From the NCBI GenBank assembly GCA_027079365.1, contig JALWVW010000135.1, forward strand, positions 1-6,069: 6,069 nucleotides of DNA, given 5' to 3'. How positions within the stretch are numbered: the first letter of the stretch is position 1; every line of letters starts with the position of its first letter. Below, piece after piece: positions 5,537 through 6,069 of this stretch. Both the position numbers and the translations under genes were made by a program. The DNA is from Campylobacteraceae bacterium. Its GTDB lineage: Bacteria; Campylobacterota; Campylobacteria; Campylobacterales; Sulfurovaceae. A model generated the notes under the pieces. The model did no database searches. It was not told where the DNA came from and was given only the letters and a program-made list of their open reading frames with translations.

Positions 5537-6069
5537 ATGAAAAAATACTACTAGTCGGGCTGCTATTTTTTGGAATGAGTTTATTTTTAAATGCAGGTAA
5601 TTTTGAAAATAATAAAAAAGCTTGTGATACTGGGGTAACTGTGGGATGCTCTAGACTTGGAATGATCTATTACTATGGTGAAGGCGTAAAGAAGGATTAT
5701 TTTAAGGCAGTAGAATTGTTTAATAAGGCTTGTGATGGCGGGTTTGCCGAAGGATGCTCTAGGCTTGGGTTTATGTACGATAAAGGAAGAGGTATCAAAC
5801 AGGATTCCCTTAAAGCGGCGGAGCTATGTGGTAAAGCTTGTGATGATGGGGATATTTTGGGATGCTATATCCTTGGGGCTATGTATACCAATAACAAAGG
5901 TATAAAGCAGGACTATTCTAAGGCAATTGAGTTGTTTGGTAAAGTTTGCGATAGTGGGTTTGCCGAAGGATGCTCTAAACTTGGGTTTATGTATGCTAAC
6001 GGCAAAGGAGTAAAACAAGATTCCTTTAAAGCAGTGGATTTATATAGCAAAGCTTGTGATGGTGGGTTT
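5537..6069 (+). CDS. Secreted cysteine-rich Sel1-like repeat protein (Hcp type), frameshifted near the start and cut by the window end
   Basis: From the ATG with a good ribosome binding site, the given sequence reads M-K-K-Y-Y-stop. Adding one A to the run of six after ATG gives a normal secretion signal: MKKILLVGLLFFGMSLFLNA, then GNFENN. This leads directly into the repeat frame (codons from 5545 on), which is open to the window end. The repeats are 36-residue Sel1-like units, each with a Cys pair spaced C-x7-C (KACD...GC) as in Helicobacter Hcp proteins, where the pair forms a disulfide in an alpha-hairpin. Four full units and the start of a fifth are present. A periplasmic or secreted role in protein-protein contacts is inferred; no partner is known. 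As written, the gene is off. A read error, a phase-variable tract, transcriptional slippage, or a true pseudogene could explain this. An internal start at ATG 5575 would lack a ribosome binding site and most of the signal peptide. Base composition is clearly more AT-rich than sdhABE. Confidence 0.8.
5617..6069 (+). repeat. 108-nt tandem repeats encoding Sel1-like units
   Basis: Units run 5617-5724, 5725-5832, 5833-5940, 5941-6048 and a partial one 6049-6069, all in frame with no gaps. Units 2 and 4 are especially close: a 22-nt block at 5740-5761 recurs exactly at 5956-5977 (216 nt apart). Units 1 and 3 share the DY-x-KA-x-ELF ending. This suggests a past duplication of a two-unit block. Confidence 0.9.

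Noticed and set aside
5617..6069. Regular 108-nt repeats as a possible CRISPR-like array
   Set aside because: There is no alternation of constant repeat and variable spacer; the periodicity is fully explained by in-frame 36-residue Sel1-like units.

Overview
The window reads as chromosomal DNA of a Campylobacterota (epsilonproteobacterial) bacterium, most like the free-living sulfur or hydrogen oxidisers (Sulfurovum/Sulfurimonas type). This is inferred from three things. The sdhA-sdhB-sdhE operon encodes a 'type E' succinate:quinone oxidoreductase / fumarate reductase with a CCG-domain third subunit. The ThiL is compact. The promoters have a good TATAAT but no recognisable -35 box. Species cannot be fixed from the sequence alone.

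Layout. 1-576 (+): the 3' part of a signalling protein, made of the end of a receiver domain and an HPt-like domain whose phospho-accepting His is replaced by Ile. 577-637: short convergent gap. 638-1483 (-): thiL, thiamine-monophosphate kinase. About 1484-1576: divergent promoter region. 1577-5264 (+): sdhA, sdhB and sdhE, separated by 9-10 nt, with each internal ribosome binding site built on the preceding stop codon (TAAGGAG twice). 5265-5536: a 272-nt non-coding stretch with a hairpin just after sdhE, a 106-nt inverted-repeat element with a second, competing inner hairpin, and then a promoter and ribosome binding site. 5537-6069 (+): start of a secreted, cysteine-rich Sel1-repeat (Hcp-like) gene that runs off the window and appears to carry a one-base deletion in an A tract in its signal-peptide region.

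How the genes work together. SdhA (covalent-FAD type, all catalytic residues present), SdhB (three Fe-S clusters, with an extra Cys predicting a [4Fe-4S] in place of the classical [3Fe-4S]) and SdhE (two intact CCG motifs, HdrB-like) should form one soluble or peripheral complex interconverting succinate and fumarate. SdhA lacks the Tat signal known from the periplasmic Campylobacter/Wolinella Mfr enzymes, so a cytoplasmic location is predicted. No membrane anchor gene is in the window. ThiL is an unrelated housekeeping enzyme that shares the divergent regulatory region.

No tRNA, rRNA, CRISPR array or transposase gene was seen. The points most worth checking are the A-tract frameshift, the intergenic inverted-repeat element, the His-less HPt domain, and the cytoplasmic Hdr-like Sdh complex with no visible anchor.
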